Below, one piece after another: positions 39,471 to 48,543 of a stretch of 64,000 bases of DNA. Where the stretch lies: the NCBI GenBank assembly GCA_900199595.1, contig FZRB01000001.1, positions 244,819 to 308,818 of the forward strand, read 5' to 3'. The DNA is from Lachnospiraceae bacterium. Its GTDB lineage: Bacteria; Bacillota; Clostridia; Lachnospirales; Lachnospiraceae. The number at the start of each line of letters is the position of its first letter. Position 1 is the first letter of the stretch. The notes under the pieces are model-generated. The model did not search any database. It had not been told where the DNA came from and saw only the letters and a program-made list of their open reading frames with translations. The position numbers and the translations under genes were made by a program.

Positions 39471-40047
39471 AAAAATCAAGAAACATCTTAATGAAATTAT
39501 TGAACTTCATTGTAAATGGTTAAAGAATAATCCAGAAGGAGTTCGAGCTGACTTTAGTGATGCAGATTTGCGAAGGGTTAACCTAAGTGGAGTAGATCTG
39601 TCCATGGCTAATTTCTATTCATGTAATTTGTCCGGAGCTAATCTAGCAGGAACTAATCTGAAAGGATGCTCTTTTGAAAATGCAGTTGTAAAAAATGCAA
39701 AACTAAGAAAAGCCAATATGAGGTTCTGTAATATAGTTAACGCAGTATTTGATGGTTCAGATATGAGAGATGTTGATTTAAGAAATGTTATCGGTCAGAC
39801 ATCGTCATTGCAGAAGGTGAATCTTAGCAATGCTAATGCATTTGGATGTAACCTGGAAAATTCAGATCTGGATTATTCAAATATAAGCGGTGTAGATTTT
39901 ACCGGTGCAACTCTCATCAGAGTGGATTTTAAAGAGGTGAATATGAAGAATGCAAATTTTCTTGGCGCGGATATGACCGGTGCTGCAAACTATAAAAATA
40001 AAATGACAGATAAACAGAAACTGGGGATGCTGGATTTATCTATATAG
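39463..40047 (+). CDS. Pentapeptide-repeat protein
   Basis: A 194-residue protein whose residues about 27-180 are pentapeptide repeats of the A(D/N)LxX kind (ADLRRVNLSG, ANFYSCNLSG, ANLAGTNLKG and so on). The fold is a right-handed square beta helix. Some members mimic DNA and protect gyrase or inhibit DNA enzymes. Overlap with the NERD gene suggests a matched pair, possibly nuclease and its regulator; this is inference. Confidence 0.9.
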   Translation: MNRKIKKHLNEIIELHCKWLKNNPEGVRADFSDADLRRVNLSGVDLSMANFYSCNLSGANLAGTNLKGCSFENAVVKNAKLRKANMRFCNIVNAVFDGSDMRDVDLRNVIGQTSSLQKVNLSNANAFGCNLENSDLDYSNISGVDFTGATLIRVDFKEVNMKNANFLGADMTGAANYKNKMTDKQKLGMLDLSI

Positions 40048-40075
40048 ATATTTATTATGGGGGTTGAAATCAATT

Positions 40076-41587
40076 ATGAATGAGTATGTTTGGAAATTAT
40101 ATCTTGAAAGTGGTGGTTATAAAACAGTAGAATTTTTCAAGAATAATTTTGAAAATGATTTATCCTTTGGTTATGTTGATGGAATAAGTAGCTTACAAAA
40201 AAAATACTGTGTTTCGAATGATACACTTTCTAACACAAGATGGTTTTTAGAAAAATGCGTTGAAGATTTGCAAGAAGATATTTATGAATGTGAAAATACA
40301 GAAGAATATGATGAAGATAATTTTGAAGATATAATCGATGAAATAATGAATGAAATCTGGCATTTATTGTATGATAATCATGGAACTGATCAAAATTCAT
40401 TTAAAGCATTTTTAGGAGACTATAATCCGGTTGAAGATATTATTTATCTTTCTACTATTTTTTCGCTAGATTATCCGGAATATATTATTCCATATTATTT
40501 TCAGTGCAATTTCAATGTTGTTCAGATAATAGCAGATTCATTTGACATAGAGCTTCCTCCTTTACCAGTTAAGAAAGATTATAAAGGACGATTTTTCTAT
40601 TATGGAGAGTTATGCAAGGTATTTACAAAATATCGTCTTGATAATGGATGGAGTCCGTATGAATTATTTGCCTTTTTATATGACTTTGCTCCGAACTATA
40701 TAGGCGGAATAGATAGTTATATTATTAAAGATTTACCAGAACCTAAGAGCGCATTTTTTATTGGTGGTGGAGGGAATAATGCTGATGCAGTAGCTGAAGA
40801 TGATCCTGATGATATCTGCTGCTGGCAGTGTAATCCAGATACCCGCGCAGGGGATATGGTTGTAATGTATCTTAGAACGCCTATTAGCGCTATATCATCG
40901 ATATGGAGAAGTTGTTCCATAGGGTTTAATGATCCATTTTTCTTTTATTATCGTTGTACTTATGTTGGAAATCCGGTTAAGGTAAAGCGCCTTGGGATTA
41001 ATGATATTAAGAAAGATAGAGTATTATCTAAGATGCCGATCGTGCATAAAAATATGCAGGGGCTTAATGGAGTAGAATTAAAGCCATCAGAATATAATCA
41101 TATAGTTGATAAAACTAAAGCTAAGGTAACTAAACTGGAATATGAAGAGATTTCTTCGGATAACAAATATGTTAACGAAAGAGATGTAGAAGATAGGTTA
41201 ATAAAGCCATTTTTGAATAATATTGGTTATGGGGAGAGTGACTATGAGCAGCAAATTCGTGTTCCAATTGGCAATCATAACAATACATTAATTCCTGATT
41301 TTGTAATAGCTCATAAGACATATGGTGGATCACACGTTGCATTTACAGTAATAGAAGCAAAGAAGAGTATAAAAAATAATAAGGAACTAGCAGCTGCATT
41401 AGATCAGGTTGGAAGTTATGCTTTATTACTTAGTGCAAAGTATGCTGTAATAGCTTCACAAGAGGGGATTTGGATCACTACAAGTAATAGTCGTTATAAA
41501 GAATTCATCTTGAATTATTCGTGGCAAGAACTAGAGGACGATGACAAAATGTATGAAGTGAGAAAAATGTTAGGAAAGAATATGTAA
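40076..41587 (+). CDS. Type I restriction HsdR-N-like nuclease-domain protein
   Basis: About 503 residues from the ATG at 40076, which has a GGGGG site 12 bases upstream; a TTG at 40064 is too close to that site. The C-terminal third is an HsdR N-terminal-like PD-(D/E)XK domain: VNERDVEDRLIKPFLNNIGY, then LIPDFVIAHK (about 404) and FTVIEAKKS (about 423), followed by DQVGSYALLLSAKYAVIASQ. The N-terminal 300 residues are not recognised. There is no helicase, so it is a stand-alone nuclease-like protein, perhaps a defence component. Confidence 0.78.
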   Translation: MNEYVWKLYLESGGYKTVEFFKNNFENDLSFGYVDGISSLQKKYCVSNDTLSNTRWFLEKCVEDLQEDIYECENTEEYDEDNFEDIIDEIMNEIWHLLYDNHGTDQNSFKAFLGDYNPVEDIIYLSTIFSLDYPEYIIPYYFQCNFNVVQIIADSFDIELPPLPVKKDYKGRFFYYGELCKVFTKYRLDNGWSPYELFAFLYDFAPNYIGGIDSYIIKDLPEPKSAFFIGGGGNNADAVAEDDPDDICCWQCNPDTRAGDMVVMYLRTPISAISSIWRSCSIGFNDPFFFYYRCTYVGNPVKVKRLGINDIKKDRVLSKMPIVHKNMQGLNGVELKPSEYNHIVDKTKAKVTKLEYEEISSDNKYVNERDVEDRLIKPFLNNIGYGESDYEQQIRVPIGNHNNTLIPDFVIAHKTYGGSHVAFTVIEAKKSIKNNKELAAALDQVGSYALLLSAKYAVIASQEGIWITTSNSRYKEFILNYSWQELEDDDKMYEVRKMLGKNM

Positions 41588-41614
41588 TTTGTGAATTGCA
41601 AAGAGGTTGTGGCT

Positions 41615-42184
41615 ATGAATGAAAATGAATGGACTAAATCGATATGTGATAGGTTAAGGGATAATTTTAATGATGGAATTATTTTTGTAGATACACTTTG
41701 CAAAATACCGTATTCACAAGAAATTGTTTGTTATGATAGTGAATGGAATACAAAGGATATACTTCCTTCTAGTTTTGAGACGGATCTTGTTATATATGAA
41801 AAGAAAGATACAATCATAAAACCTAGGGTGGTTATTGAAGCAAAGCTTGGATCAATTACTACTCATGATGCGATTACATATAGTTATAAAGCTGAAAAAC
41901 ATAAATATATTACTCCATACTTGAGGTATGGGATTATGATTGGAAATAGAAGTCATTATCCTCTTCCGGGTAGATTATATAGACATGGTACAAATTTCGA
42001 CTTTATGTTTAGCTTTTCTGGAATGTCACCTGATATTGATGAATGGATTTCATTTGTGGAAATGCTTGCTAAAGAAATCAGCTATTCTAGGACAACTGAA
42101 GAAATGCTTCATGAGAGTAGAAGTAAAGATAGAAAAAGATATTATATGCTTCAGAAACAATTGATTGTAAAAGAAATACAATAA
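41615..42184 (+). CDS. PD-(D/E)XK-like protein
   Basis: A 189-residue protein starting at the ATG with AAAGAGG 8 bases upstream (an earlier GTG at 41591 lacks a site). SFETDLVIYEK (about residue 53) and PRVVIEAKLG (about 70) match the D...ExK pattern of PD-(D/E)XK nucleases. It follows the HsdR-N-like gene after 27 bases and may work with it. Confidence 0.68.
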   Translation: MNENEWTKSICDRLRDNFNDGIIFVDTLCKIPYSQEIVCYDSEWNTKDILPSSFETDLVIYEKKDTIIKPRVVIEAKLGSITTHDAITYSYKAEKHKYITPYLRYGIMIGNRSHYPLPGRLYRHGTNFDFMFSFSGMSPDIDEWISFVEMLAKEISYSRTTEEMLHESRSKDRKRYYMLQKQLIVKEIQ

Positions 42185-42273
42185 AGTCTAGAATAGGCAT
42201 ATAGTTCAAATATAGATAAATTCCCAAGGGCTGGAGCTTTTAGAAAGTTAATGAGTAATCTGTGGAGGCAATT

Positions 42274-42507
42274 ATGAGTATACTTATAAAAGATACAACA
42301 AGAGAAGAGCGTGAGCGTATAGTGGCTGAATCTATTGGGAATATCAATGGTTCCTGTGATGGATGCATGTCTGGTCTGGCAGATATGTATCAGGATTATA
42401 TTGATGGTAAGAAGGAAATAAAAGATATCAATATGGAATTCAGGGCTCACTATGAATCTGGAGTTGATGGACCGGAGAAAACTGATTGTGGTTTTAAAGT
42501 GTATTGA
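42274..42507 (+). CDS. Small unknown protein, 77 residues
   Basis: A short acidic protein with CDGCMSGLADMYQDYIDG near the middle; the CxxC pair could bind metal. The ATG at 42274 has GTGGAGG just upstream. Function unknown. Confidence 0.65.
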   Translation: MSILIKDTTREERERIVAESIGNINGSCDGCMSGLADMYQDYIDGKKEIKDINMEFRAHYESGVDGPEKTDCGFKVY

Positions 42508-42542
42508 TATTATTGTATTAGCTTTTAATTGAGGTTATCAGG

Positions 42543-42821
42543 ATGGGAGACAGGAGATTGCATGCCGGAGATATAGTCCAGCATTTTAAAAGAGAAACCT
42601 TATCAAAGAAAGACAGAGACAAAAACATTTATCTTTATAAGATTATTGGAATTGCAAAGCATACTGAAACTAAGGAAATGGTTGTTGTTTATCAGTCCCT
42701 ATATGGAGATTTCGCTATGTATGTGAGACCTTATGATATGTTTATCGGTAAGGTTGATAAAGAGAAATATCCGGATATAAAGCAGATATATAGATTTGAA
42801 AAGGTAAAAGAAGAAGCATAG
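42543..42821 (+). CDS. DUF1653 protein
   Basis: A 92-residue protein of the DUF1653 family, recognised by GDIVQHFKRETL at the N terminus and VVYQSLYGDFAMYVRPYDMF in the middle. Members are small beta-barrel-like proteins of unknown function common in bacteria and phage. The flavodoxin gene follows after 12 bases. Confidence 0.85.
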   Translation: MGDRRLHAGDIVQHFKRETLSKKDRDKNIYLYKIIGIAKHTETKEMVVVYQSLYGDFAMYVRPYDMFIGKVDKEKYPDIKQIYRFEKVKEEA

Positions 42822-42833
42822 GAGTTATTGATT

Positions 42834-43310
42834 ATGAAAACATTAGTGGCATATTTTTCAGCAACCGGAACTACTGGAGTTGTTGCAACGGAATTGGCTA
42901 AGGCAATCAATGCTGATATTTATGAAATAGTTCCAGAGGTTCCATATACAAATGATGATCTCAACTGGCGTGACAAGTCTTCCAGAAGTTCGGTGGAGAT
43001 GGAAGATGAGTCCAGCAGGCCTGCTATCGGTAGTGTCAGAATAGAAAATATAGATCAGTATGATCTGATTTTCCTTGGTGGACCTGTGTGGTGGTACCGG
43101 CTTTCACACATTATAAATACATTTTTGGAGAGCTATGATTTTACAGGAAAGAAGATAGTTCTCTTTGCTACGTCCGGAAGCAGCGGACTTGGAAAATCAG
43201 CAGAGCTGCTTAAAGATAGTGCACCAGGTGCCGAGATAATAAACGGTGCGGTGCTTAATGGAAATAAGTCAATTGATGATCTGAAGGCATTTGCCGAGCA
43301 GTATTTATAA
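42834..43310 (+). CDS. Flavodoxin
   Basis: A 158-residue flavodoxin, starting at the ATG with GGAG 9 bases upstream. The FMN phosphate-binding loop is FSATGTTGVVA (about residues 8-18), and the ring-binding loops are GGPVWWYRLS (about 81-90) and ATSGSSGLGKS (about 111-121). Flavodoxins carry electrons between enzymes or act as NAD(P)H-dependent reductase partners. Its place in a defence and cargo island is not explained by its family. Confidence 0.9.
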   Translation: MKTLVAYFSATGTTGVVATELAKAINADIYEIVPEVPYTNDDLNWRDKSSRSSVEMEDESSRPAIGSVRIENIDQYDLIFLGGPVWWYRLSHIINTFLESYDFTGKKIVLFATSGSSGLGKSAELLKDSAPGAEIINGAVLNGNKSIDDLKAFAEQYL

Positions 43311-43340
43311 AAGAATTTTAAATTATAAGGAACGAGAATA

Positions 43341-44201
43341 ATGTTTAGATTAGTAGGATACGATATTCGTGAAAATGATACTGAAGACAGAAAGGAATTT
43401 ATTAAGTACATTTCCACTGTTGCTTCTGACATGCTGATTACTGCATTTGAAAGAACTTACTTGTCTGGGAATGATGAATTTTTGCCCGTATATGATACGT
43501 ACTTTGGCGATGATTTCTTTGAAGGATTAGGAAAACTATATGATATCGATGATGAAGAACTCGGCATGCTTATTGTGAAGAAAAAGGCTGAGCATATTTT
43601 GAAAATGCTTCGTGATGAAGAGTTGTATTATACATTTGACCTTCTGGAAGAGTATATGCTTTATGCGGTAACTGACGATAGCAATGATTTGGTCATACAA
43701 TCATTTGATATGATGAAGTCTTTAGTTGACAATGATAAATATACAGCAGCACTTGATATACTTAAGGGAAAATATAATTATACTCAGAAAGAAGCAAGTG
43801 AACTGGCAGACAAACTTACCAATATACTTCTTGTCCGTCTTCATGAAGATGAGGATGAAAATCTGTACTTCTGGGACAGGGATTACGAATATGTATTTGA
43901 TAATGGATTTGTTGAAGGAATGAAGTATATCAAATCCTACGCTGGTCTGAGCATGGGTTACGGATATGACTATGCATGCGAAATGTTTAATAATATAGAT
44001 ATGGAACCGCCTATTGAAATCCTCGGAACCAAGGCAGCAAATGAAGTTGAAAAAGAGGCGTCAGAAAAGGCGGTAAGAGAAGCATTTGCAAATATGGAAA
44101 AGAACTTCTTTGGCGGTAGTAATAGTTCAGGAGAATCGGACAGAAAAGATGATTCGAATGTGATACCATTTAGAAATAAGGGGACGAAAAATGGTAAATA
44201 G
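43341..44201 (+). CDS. Unknown acidic helical protein, 286 residues
   Basis: Not recognised. It is strongly acidic and helical, with a C-terminal linker rich in Ser/Gly/Asp (from about residue 255) that ends in a basic peptide. No membrane segment is seen. Ribosome site: AAGGAACGAG. It overlaps the next gene by 11 bases, so the two are translationally coupled and probably act together. Confidence 0.7.
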   Translation: MFRLVGYDIRENDTEDRKEFIKYISTVASDMLITAFERTYLSGNDEFLPVYDTYFGDDFFEGLGKLYDIDDEELGMLIVKKKAEHILKMLRDEELYYTFDLLEEYMLYAVTDDSNDLVIQSFDMMKSLVDNDKYTAALDILKGKYNYTQKEASELADKLTNILLVRLHEDEDENLYFWDRDYEYVFDNGFVEGMKYIKSYAGLSMGYGYDYACEMFNNIDMEPPIEILGTKAANEVEKEASEKAVREAFANMEKNFFGGSNSSGESDRKDDSNVIPFRNKGTKNGK

Positions 44202-44682
44202 GGAAGATGTGCAGGAGCTTACCGGAAGGATGACTCCTGAATCAAAGCCTGTTATTCCTCTTGGAAAGATAATTGAAGCCATAGAAATGGCAGATGATTT
44301 ATGGAATCAGTACTTTGATCTGGAGAAAAAGGAAGTGGTCAGTGTTCCTTCTGATATTTCCATGTATGGAGAAGTTGATAAAGATGACCAAGAAATCATG
44401 GAAATAATTGAAGAGGGATGGCAAGTCAGGTTTTTCGGCCTGCCTTCAAAATATGATATCCATGAATATAGCATAATGGAAAGATTTATCTGGGAGCTTC
44501 CGACAGACGATGTCCAGAATAAGCTGGAACGAGCTATAAAAGGTAGAGGTGCTTTTAGAAGATTTAAGGATACACTTAGACGATTCAACATGGAAGATAA
44601 GTGGTACGAATACGAGGCTCAGGCTTATAGGAAGATTGCTATCGAGTGGTGCGAGAATAACGGGTTTGAGTATGAGGAGTAG
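44191..44682 (+). CDS. Unknown protein, 163 residues, coupled to the preceding gene
   Basis: Not recognised. A soluble acidic protein with VRFFGLPSKYDIHEYSIMER in the middle and a C-terminal helical region ending in AIEWCENNGFEYEE; the WELP...FRRFKDTLRRF pattern resembles UPF0158-type proteins, which I offer tentatively. It begins within the end of the previous gene and is followed by a terminator. Confidence 0.7.
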   Translation: MVNREDVQELTGRMTPESKPVIPLGKIIEAIEMADDLWNQYFDLEKKEVVSVPSDISMYGEVDKDDQEIMEIIEEGWQVRFFGLPSKYDIHEYSIMERFIWELPTDDVQNKLERAIKGRGAFRRFKDTLRRFNMEDKWYEYEAQAYRKIAIEWCENNGFEYEE

Positions 44683-44699
44683 TAATGCCTGTTCATGAC

Positions 44700-44739
44700 G
44701 AGTCTGGCTCCGGCTGGATAACCTGTGTGACTCTTTTTT
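44700..44739 (+). terminator. Rho-independent terminator after the gene ending at 44682
   Basis: GAGTC / GACTC (44700-44704 with 44729-44733) closes a larger GC-containing loop and is followed by six T (44734-44739). Confidence 0.55.
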
Positions 44740-44908
44740 CTAATGCGTAGGCAATGTGGAGCATTTCTCCTAGGCAGCATGTGGTTTTACTATATTATCT
44801 GAAATAGAATTATATTTTGACAAGATGTAAAAACGTTTAATAGGCGTGTGGTTTGGTAAAGGGAATTTATTAAGATCTTTATTATTTGGATTAGTAGGTG
44901 GAGAAGTT

Positions 44909-45664
44909 ATGGGCGAGATTGATATAAAATTTGATTTTACAATGGATTCAAAAAGCTTTTGGGATGGTTTCTGGGACAGAGGTGATGGCTTGGGAGCTGG
45001 AGGGTCTGATCCTGACATTGCTAGTGCGACGCTTCAAAGATATCATCAGTTGCTATGGAGTAAAGAACTGCCTAATGGAGATATAATGGATTTAAAGGCT
45101 GGCAATGAACCATACTATTATTTGACTTGGAAAGATTTCAGATTTGGAAGCGATTCCATAATTGTGGGATTTAGATATTATAGATATAAATACATGATTA
45201 ATCAGTTCAATGCGAAGCAGGATGATTATAAAATGGTTTGGGAAGATCTTATTAGAAAATCTTATACCATAGGAGGAACTATCATATTTCCTTTACATCC
45301 ATCTAGTATGAATCAGAGAAAAGGAATGAGTAAGATTATATCTGATCGGTGGGACCTTACTTTAGAATGCATAAGATTATACTATAATGGGGAAAAAAGT
45401 CCTCTTTATAATACTATATTATCAGATAAAAAGTTTTATGATTTATTTGTTGATTTTAAAGGGTATGTCGATTATTTCTTTCTTCAAGATGCAGTTACTT
45501 CAGATTATTCAAAAGTTAATATATGGTATGGGAATGCTGATTTTCTGAAGGATGGTCTGCCCAAGACATTAGATGATTATATTTTATTTCTTGAGAGAGA
45601 ATTCGATTTTTTAAATAAAAGAAATGAGAGAATAGCAGATTATTCAAGAACTCATGGGTTATAA
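44909..45664 (+). CDS. DUF6994-like unknown protein, 251 residues
   Basis: Starts at the ATG with AGGTGGAG 5 bases upstream; an earlier GTG (44846) lacks a site. Signature segments are KSFWDGFWDRGDGLG, GGSDPDIASATLQRYHQLLW and YLTWKDFRFGSDSIIVGFRYY. I recall this pattern from a family of unknown function (DUF6994), with moderate certainty. The bases before it (44740-44908) hold no clear gene. Confidence 0.7.
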   Translation: MGEIDIKFDFTMDSKSFWDGFWDRGDGLGAGGSDPDIASATLQRYHQLLWSKELPNGDIMDLKAGNEPYYYLTWKDFRFGSDSIIVGFRYYRYKYMINQFNAKQDDYKMVWEDLIRKSYTIGGTIIFPLHPSSMNQRKGMSKIISDRWDLTLECIRLYYNGEKSPLYNTILSDKKFYDLFVDFKGYVDYFFLQDAVTSDYSKVNIWYGNADFLKDGLPKTLDDYILFLEREFDFLNKRNERIADYSRTHGL

Positions 45665-45699
45665 GAATCTTATACTTATGATTATTGAAAGAGGGTAGC

Positions 45700-46221
45700 A
45701 TGAAAAAATATGAATTGAATGGAGAAATATACTACTACAATAACGGTAAATGGCTTACTTCAAATTATATGATTGCTCCGTTAGCTTTAGTTGGAAAACT
45801 TAATAAATTGTTAGTTGAGGAAGAGGATTTGTCTGATAAATCCTTTGGAGAACTCATAAAGATAATTGATGGAGCACGTGATGGTGAAACAAATATTCAA
45901 CTAGCTGTTAAAGCTGCTGATTTGGCTCTTGAAATGGCTAAACCTCAAAGTATAGGTTATATTTTGCCTAGAGATACTTCAAATTATAGAAAAATTGGGA
46001 AACCTCAATTGGCTATTCAGTTAGCAAATAAGTATATTGATAAATATGGGGACGATGTTATTTCTTCTGCTTTATTGACGTCAATGGCAGCTGCCTATTG
46101 CGATTTAGGTGAACTTAAGGATGCTCGAAAATACGCTGATAGAGCAAAGGCTAGATCTGCTGGCAAGTCATCACCTGAGTTAGTATCTTTATATACGCGA
46201 CTCAAGAGACTGGAAGGTTGA
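45700..46221 (+). CDS. TPR-like protein, 173 residues
   Basis: Starts at the ATG with AGAGGG just upstream. A short N-terminal segment reading ELNGEIYYYNNGKWLTSNYM precedes helical repeats resembling tetratricopeptide units (LAVKAADLALEMAKP; AIQLANKYIDKYGDD; SMAAAYCDLGELKDARKYAD). Probably a protein-binding scaffold. It follows the DUF6994-like gene by 35 bases. Confidence 0.7.
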   Translation: MKKYELNGEIYYYNNGKWLTSNYMIAPLALVGKLNKLLVEEEDLSDKSFGELIKIIDGARDGETNIQLAVKAADLALEMAKPQSIGYILPRDTSNYRKIGKPQLAIQLANKYIDKYGDDVISSALLTSMAAAYCDLGELKDARKYADRAKARSAGKSSPELVSLYTRLKRLEG

Positions 46222-46322
46222 TTATAAAGTAAGAACAAAATGTCATGAATGTCCGATAAATAGTTATTGTAATAGTAAGAGTAGTATTTAGGGATATTTA
46301 GAATAATAAAGGAATTAGATGA

Positions 46323-47429
46323 ATGACAATCTGGAACCCCTGGCACGGGTGTAAAAAGCTGAGTCCCGGCTGTGCAAATTGTTATGTTTATCGTCGGGAT
46401 GAGAGTATAGGCAAAGATGCTTCTATCGTAACAAAAACAAATGATTATAACCTTCCAATCAAGAAGACCAGACAGAAGGAATACAAGATCACTCCTGATG
46501 ATGGGACTGTATATGCTTGTATGACTTCTGATTTTTTTCTTGAAGAGGCGGATGAGTGGCGTGAGGGTGTCTGGGATATTATCCGTGAACGTAGTGATCT
46601 GGATTTTGTGATTATTACGAAGCGAATCCACCGGTTTGAGGAATGTATTCCATTTGACTGGGGCGATGGATGGGGAAATGTAACTATATGCAGTACCTGT
46701 GAGAACCAGGACAGAGCTGATTACCGGCTTCCGATTCTACTGGATCTTCCGATAAAGCATAGAGCAGTCATATCGGAACCAATGCTTGAAGATATAGATA
46801 TAGAGAAGTATCTTAAGTCCGGGCTTATAGAGCATGTTACCTGTGGTGGTGAGTCAGGGCCTAATGCTCGTCCTTGTGATTTCAAATGGATCAAAGAAGT
46901 GAGACGTCAGTGCATCCGGGCTGGAGTGCCATTTACATTTAAACAGACCGGAGCTGTGTTCATTATGGATGGCAAGATATACCATATAGATCGAAAGCTT
47001 CAAATGGCTCAGGCGAAGAAGTCGGGATATAGTTATATTCCCGGAATGGGGATGGCAGATAAGATTCCATATGAACTGCCACTGCGTAAGACACTGTTCG
47101 AAGGACTGGCTAGATCAGACTTCCGGAGCAGATTTTATTTGTCAGCGGATGACAGAAAGTATATTGCTGATAAAGGTATGGATACCATAAGGAGTCATGC
47201 TGCGGATTTCGTGACCAAGAGGCTTTCGTCTGAGAATCCGGAAAATGACGGTAAACAGACTCCGATGAGAGGACATCCGGTTTTTATAGCCCAACACGCG
47301 ACGGCTTGCTGCTGCAGAGGCTGTCTGGAGAAATGGCATCACATTCCGGCAGGAAAAGTCCTTAATGAAGAAGAACAGAAGTATATCGTAGATGTACTGA
47401 TGGATTGGATAGAGAAGGAAGTTGGTTAA
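46323..47429 (+). CDS. DUF5131 (phage Gp37/Gp68-like) protein
   Basis: A 368-residue protein opening with TIWNPWHGCKKLSPGCANCY, the hallmark of the DUF5131/phage Gp37-Gp68 family. The three N-terminal cysteines resemble a radical SAM-type metal site. Further family marks are FVIITKRIHRFEECIP and SGPNARPCDFKWIKEVRRQC. Function is unknown. The C-terminal 120 residues add another Cys cluster (HATACCCRGCLEKWH). AAAGGA precedes the ATG. Base composition looks somewhat higher in GC than the genes around it. Confidence 0.88.
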   Translation: MTIWNPWHGCKKLSPGCANCYVYRRDESIGKDASIVTKTNDYNLPIKKTRQKEYKITPDDGTVYACMTSDFFLEEADEWREGVWDIIRERSDLDFVIITKRIHRFEECIPFDWGDGWGNVTICSTCENQDRADYRLPILLDLPIKHRAVISEPMLEDIDIEKYLKSGLIEHVTCGGESGPNARPCDFKWIKEVRRQCIRAGVPFTFKQTGAVFIMDGKIYHIDRKLQMAQAKKSGYSYIPGMGMADKIPYELPLRKTLFEGLARSDFRSRFYLSADDRKYIADKGMDTIRSHAADFVTKRLSSENPENDGKQTPMRGHPVFIAQHATACCCRGCLEKWHHIPAGKVLNEEEQKYIVDVLMDWIEKEVG

Positions 47430-47462
47430 TGAACTATAGCTTGTAAATGAGGAGAAAATAGA

Positions 47463-47547
47463 TTTTGCAAAGAAATACAGTCAGGACGCCAATGCAAAAT
47501 ATAATGAATTACTATATTATGGACTTAGAAATGATGAAGTGAAATAA
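47463..47547 (+). pseudogene. Possible gene remnant without a start
   Basis: Between 47430 and 47578 one frame reads IDFAKKYSQDANAKYNELL and continues to a TAA at about 47547, but it has no usable start and is bounded upstream by a stop. It may be the tail of a decayed gene. Otherwise I see nothing in this gap. Confidence 0.25.
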
Positions 47548-47578
47548 GAGAAGGTAGAAAAGCAAGGATGGAGTCTCT

Positions 47579-48514
47579 ATGAGAAGATGTATTGTTATTT
47601 TATATTGCTTGTTGCTTAGTATACTAATCATTGGATGTGGCGCAGGTGAGGATAAAGAGGAAATGTCGATATTAAGTAAAAAGATGATAGTCGGCACTGA
47701 TATCAAAAAGGAAGATATCATCGATTTTTATTATACAGAAGAAAATATAAATTATGATGCATTTTATCAAAGGTACAGGTTTTATGTTGAAAATGATAAG
47801 TTCAAGTTCTTTCATGAAACGCGGGAAAGAAAAGATGACTACGGACCTTGTACAGCAGCAGATGCAACTCTTACGGGAACAATAGAACTCACAGATGATC
47901 AGTGGTCACAGTTTTATGATTTAATAAATGGTGGAACCGTCAGAGCGAGAGAAGATTCAGCAGAATCCGGCGGGACAGGACCATGGTTATATTTATACTG
48001 GACAAATGATAAATCAAAGTATCAAGAGTTTTCATTTTCATCATATGAGAAACAGAAAGAATTTGTTGATTTATGCATATCCTTAATTCCGGAGAATAAT
48101 TCAAATAATGAAAATACAGCTGGTGATAACTCAGAAGATATGACACCAAAAGCATATCCTGTAGTAAGTATAGGTGACAGGACATTTGCTATTGAAATGG
48201 ATGATAACTCATCAGCAGACGCATTTCTTGAAAAGCTGAAAAGTGATCCGGTCGAGATAACTATGCATGACTATGGAGCATTTGAAAAGGTTGGGGATTT
48301 GCCATGGAGTCTTCCTCAAAATGATGAGGAAATCACGACAGAACCGGGAGATATTATCCTGTATCAGGGGAATCAGATTACTATATACTATGATGAGAAT
48401 ACATGGAATTTTACAAGGCTTGGCAAATTAAGTGCTACAGATGAAGAAATAAAAGAGATTCTCGGTGGAGCCAGTGACATTACAGCGACATTTTATCTGG
48501 AATGGACAGAATAA
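47579..48514 (+). CDS. Lipoprotein of unknown function
   Basis: A 311-residue protein with a lipoprotein signal peptide: RRCIVILYCLLLSILIIGC, cysteine 20 being the lipidation site. Two similar-looking halves follow, joined by a Asn/Glu-rich linker (about 180-200): the second half ends with the cyclophilin-like pattern PGDIILYQGNQITIYYDENTWNFTRLGKL, typical of cyclophilin_like secreted proteins in Firmicutes. Probably anchored outside the cell membrane; substrate unknown. Confidence 0.82.
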   Translation: MRRCIVILYCLLLSILIIGCGAGEDKEEMSILSKKMIVGTDIKKEDIIDFYYTEENINYDAFYQRYRFYVENDKFKFFHETRERKDDYGPCTAADATLTGTIELTDDQWSQFYDLINGGTVRAREDSAESGGTGPWLYLYWTNDKSKYQEFSFSSYEKQKEFVDLCISLIPENNSNNENTAGDNSEDMTPKAYPVVSIGDRTFAIEMDDNSSADAFLEKLKSDPVEITMHDYGAFEKVGDLPWSLPQNDEEITTEPGDIILYQGNQITIYYDENTWNFTRLGKLSATDEEIKEILGGASDITATFYLEWTE

Positions 48515-48543
48515 AAATATGGTAGAAAAGGGTGGAAGTACTA

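Noticed and set aside
44809-44845. Promoter with TTGACA before the DUF6994-like gene
   Set aside because: The -35 box is good, but no -10 box lies at 16-18 bases; the best match is 14-15 bases away.
46095-46631. 178-codon minus-strand ORF spanning the TPR-like and DUF5131 genes
   Set aside because: It overlaps two supported plus-strand genes and shows no family features.
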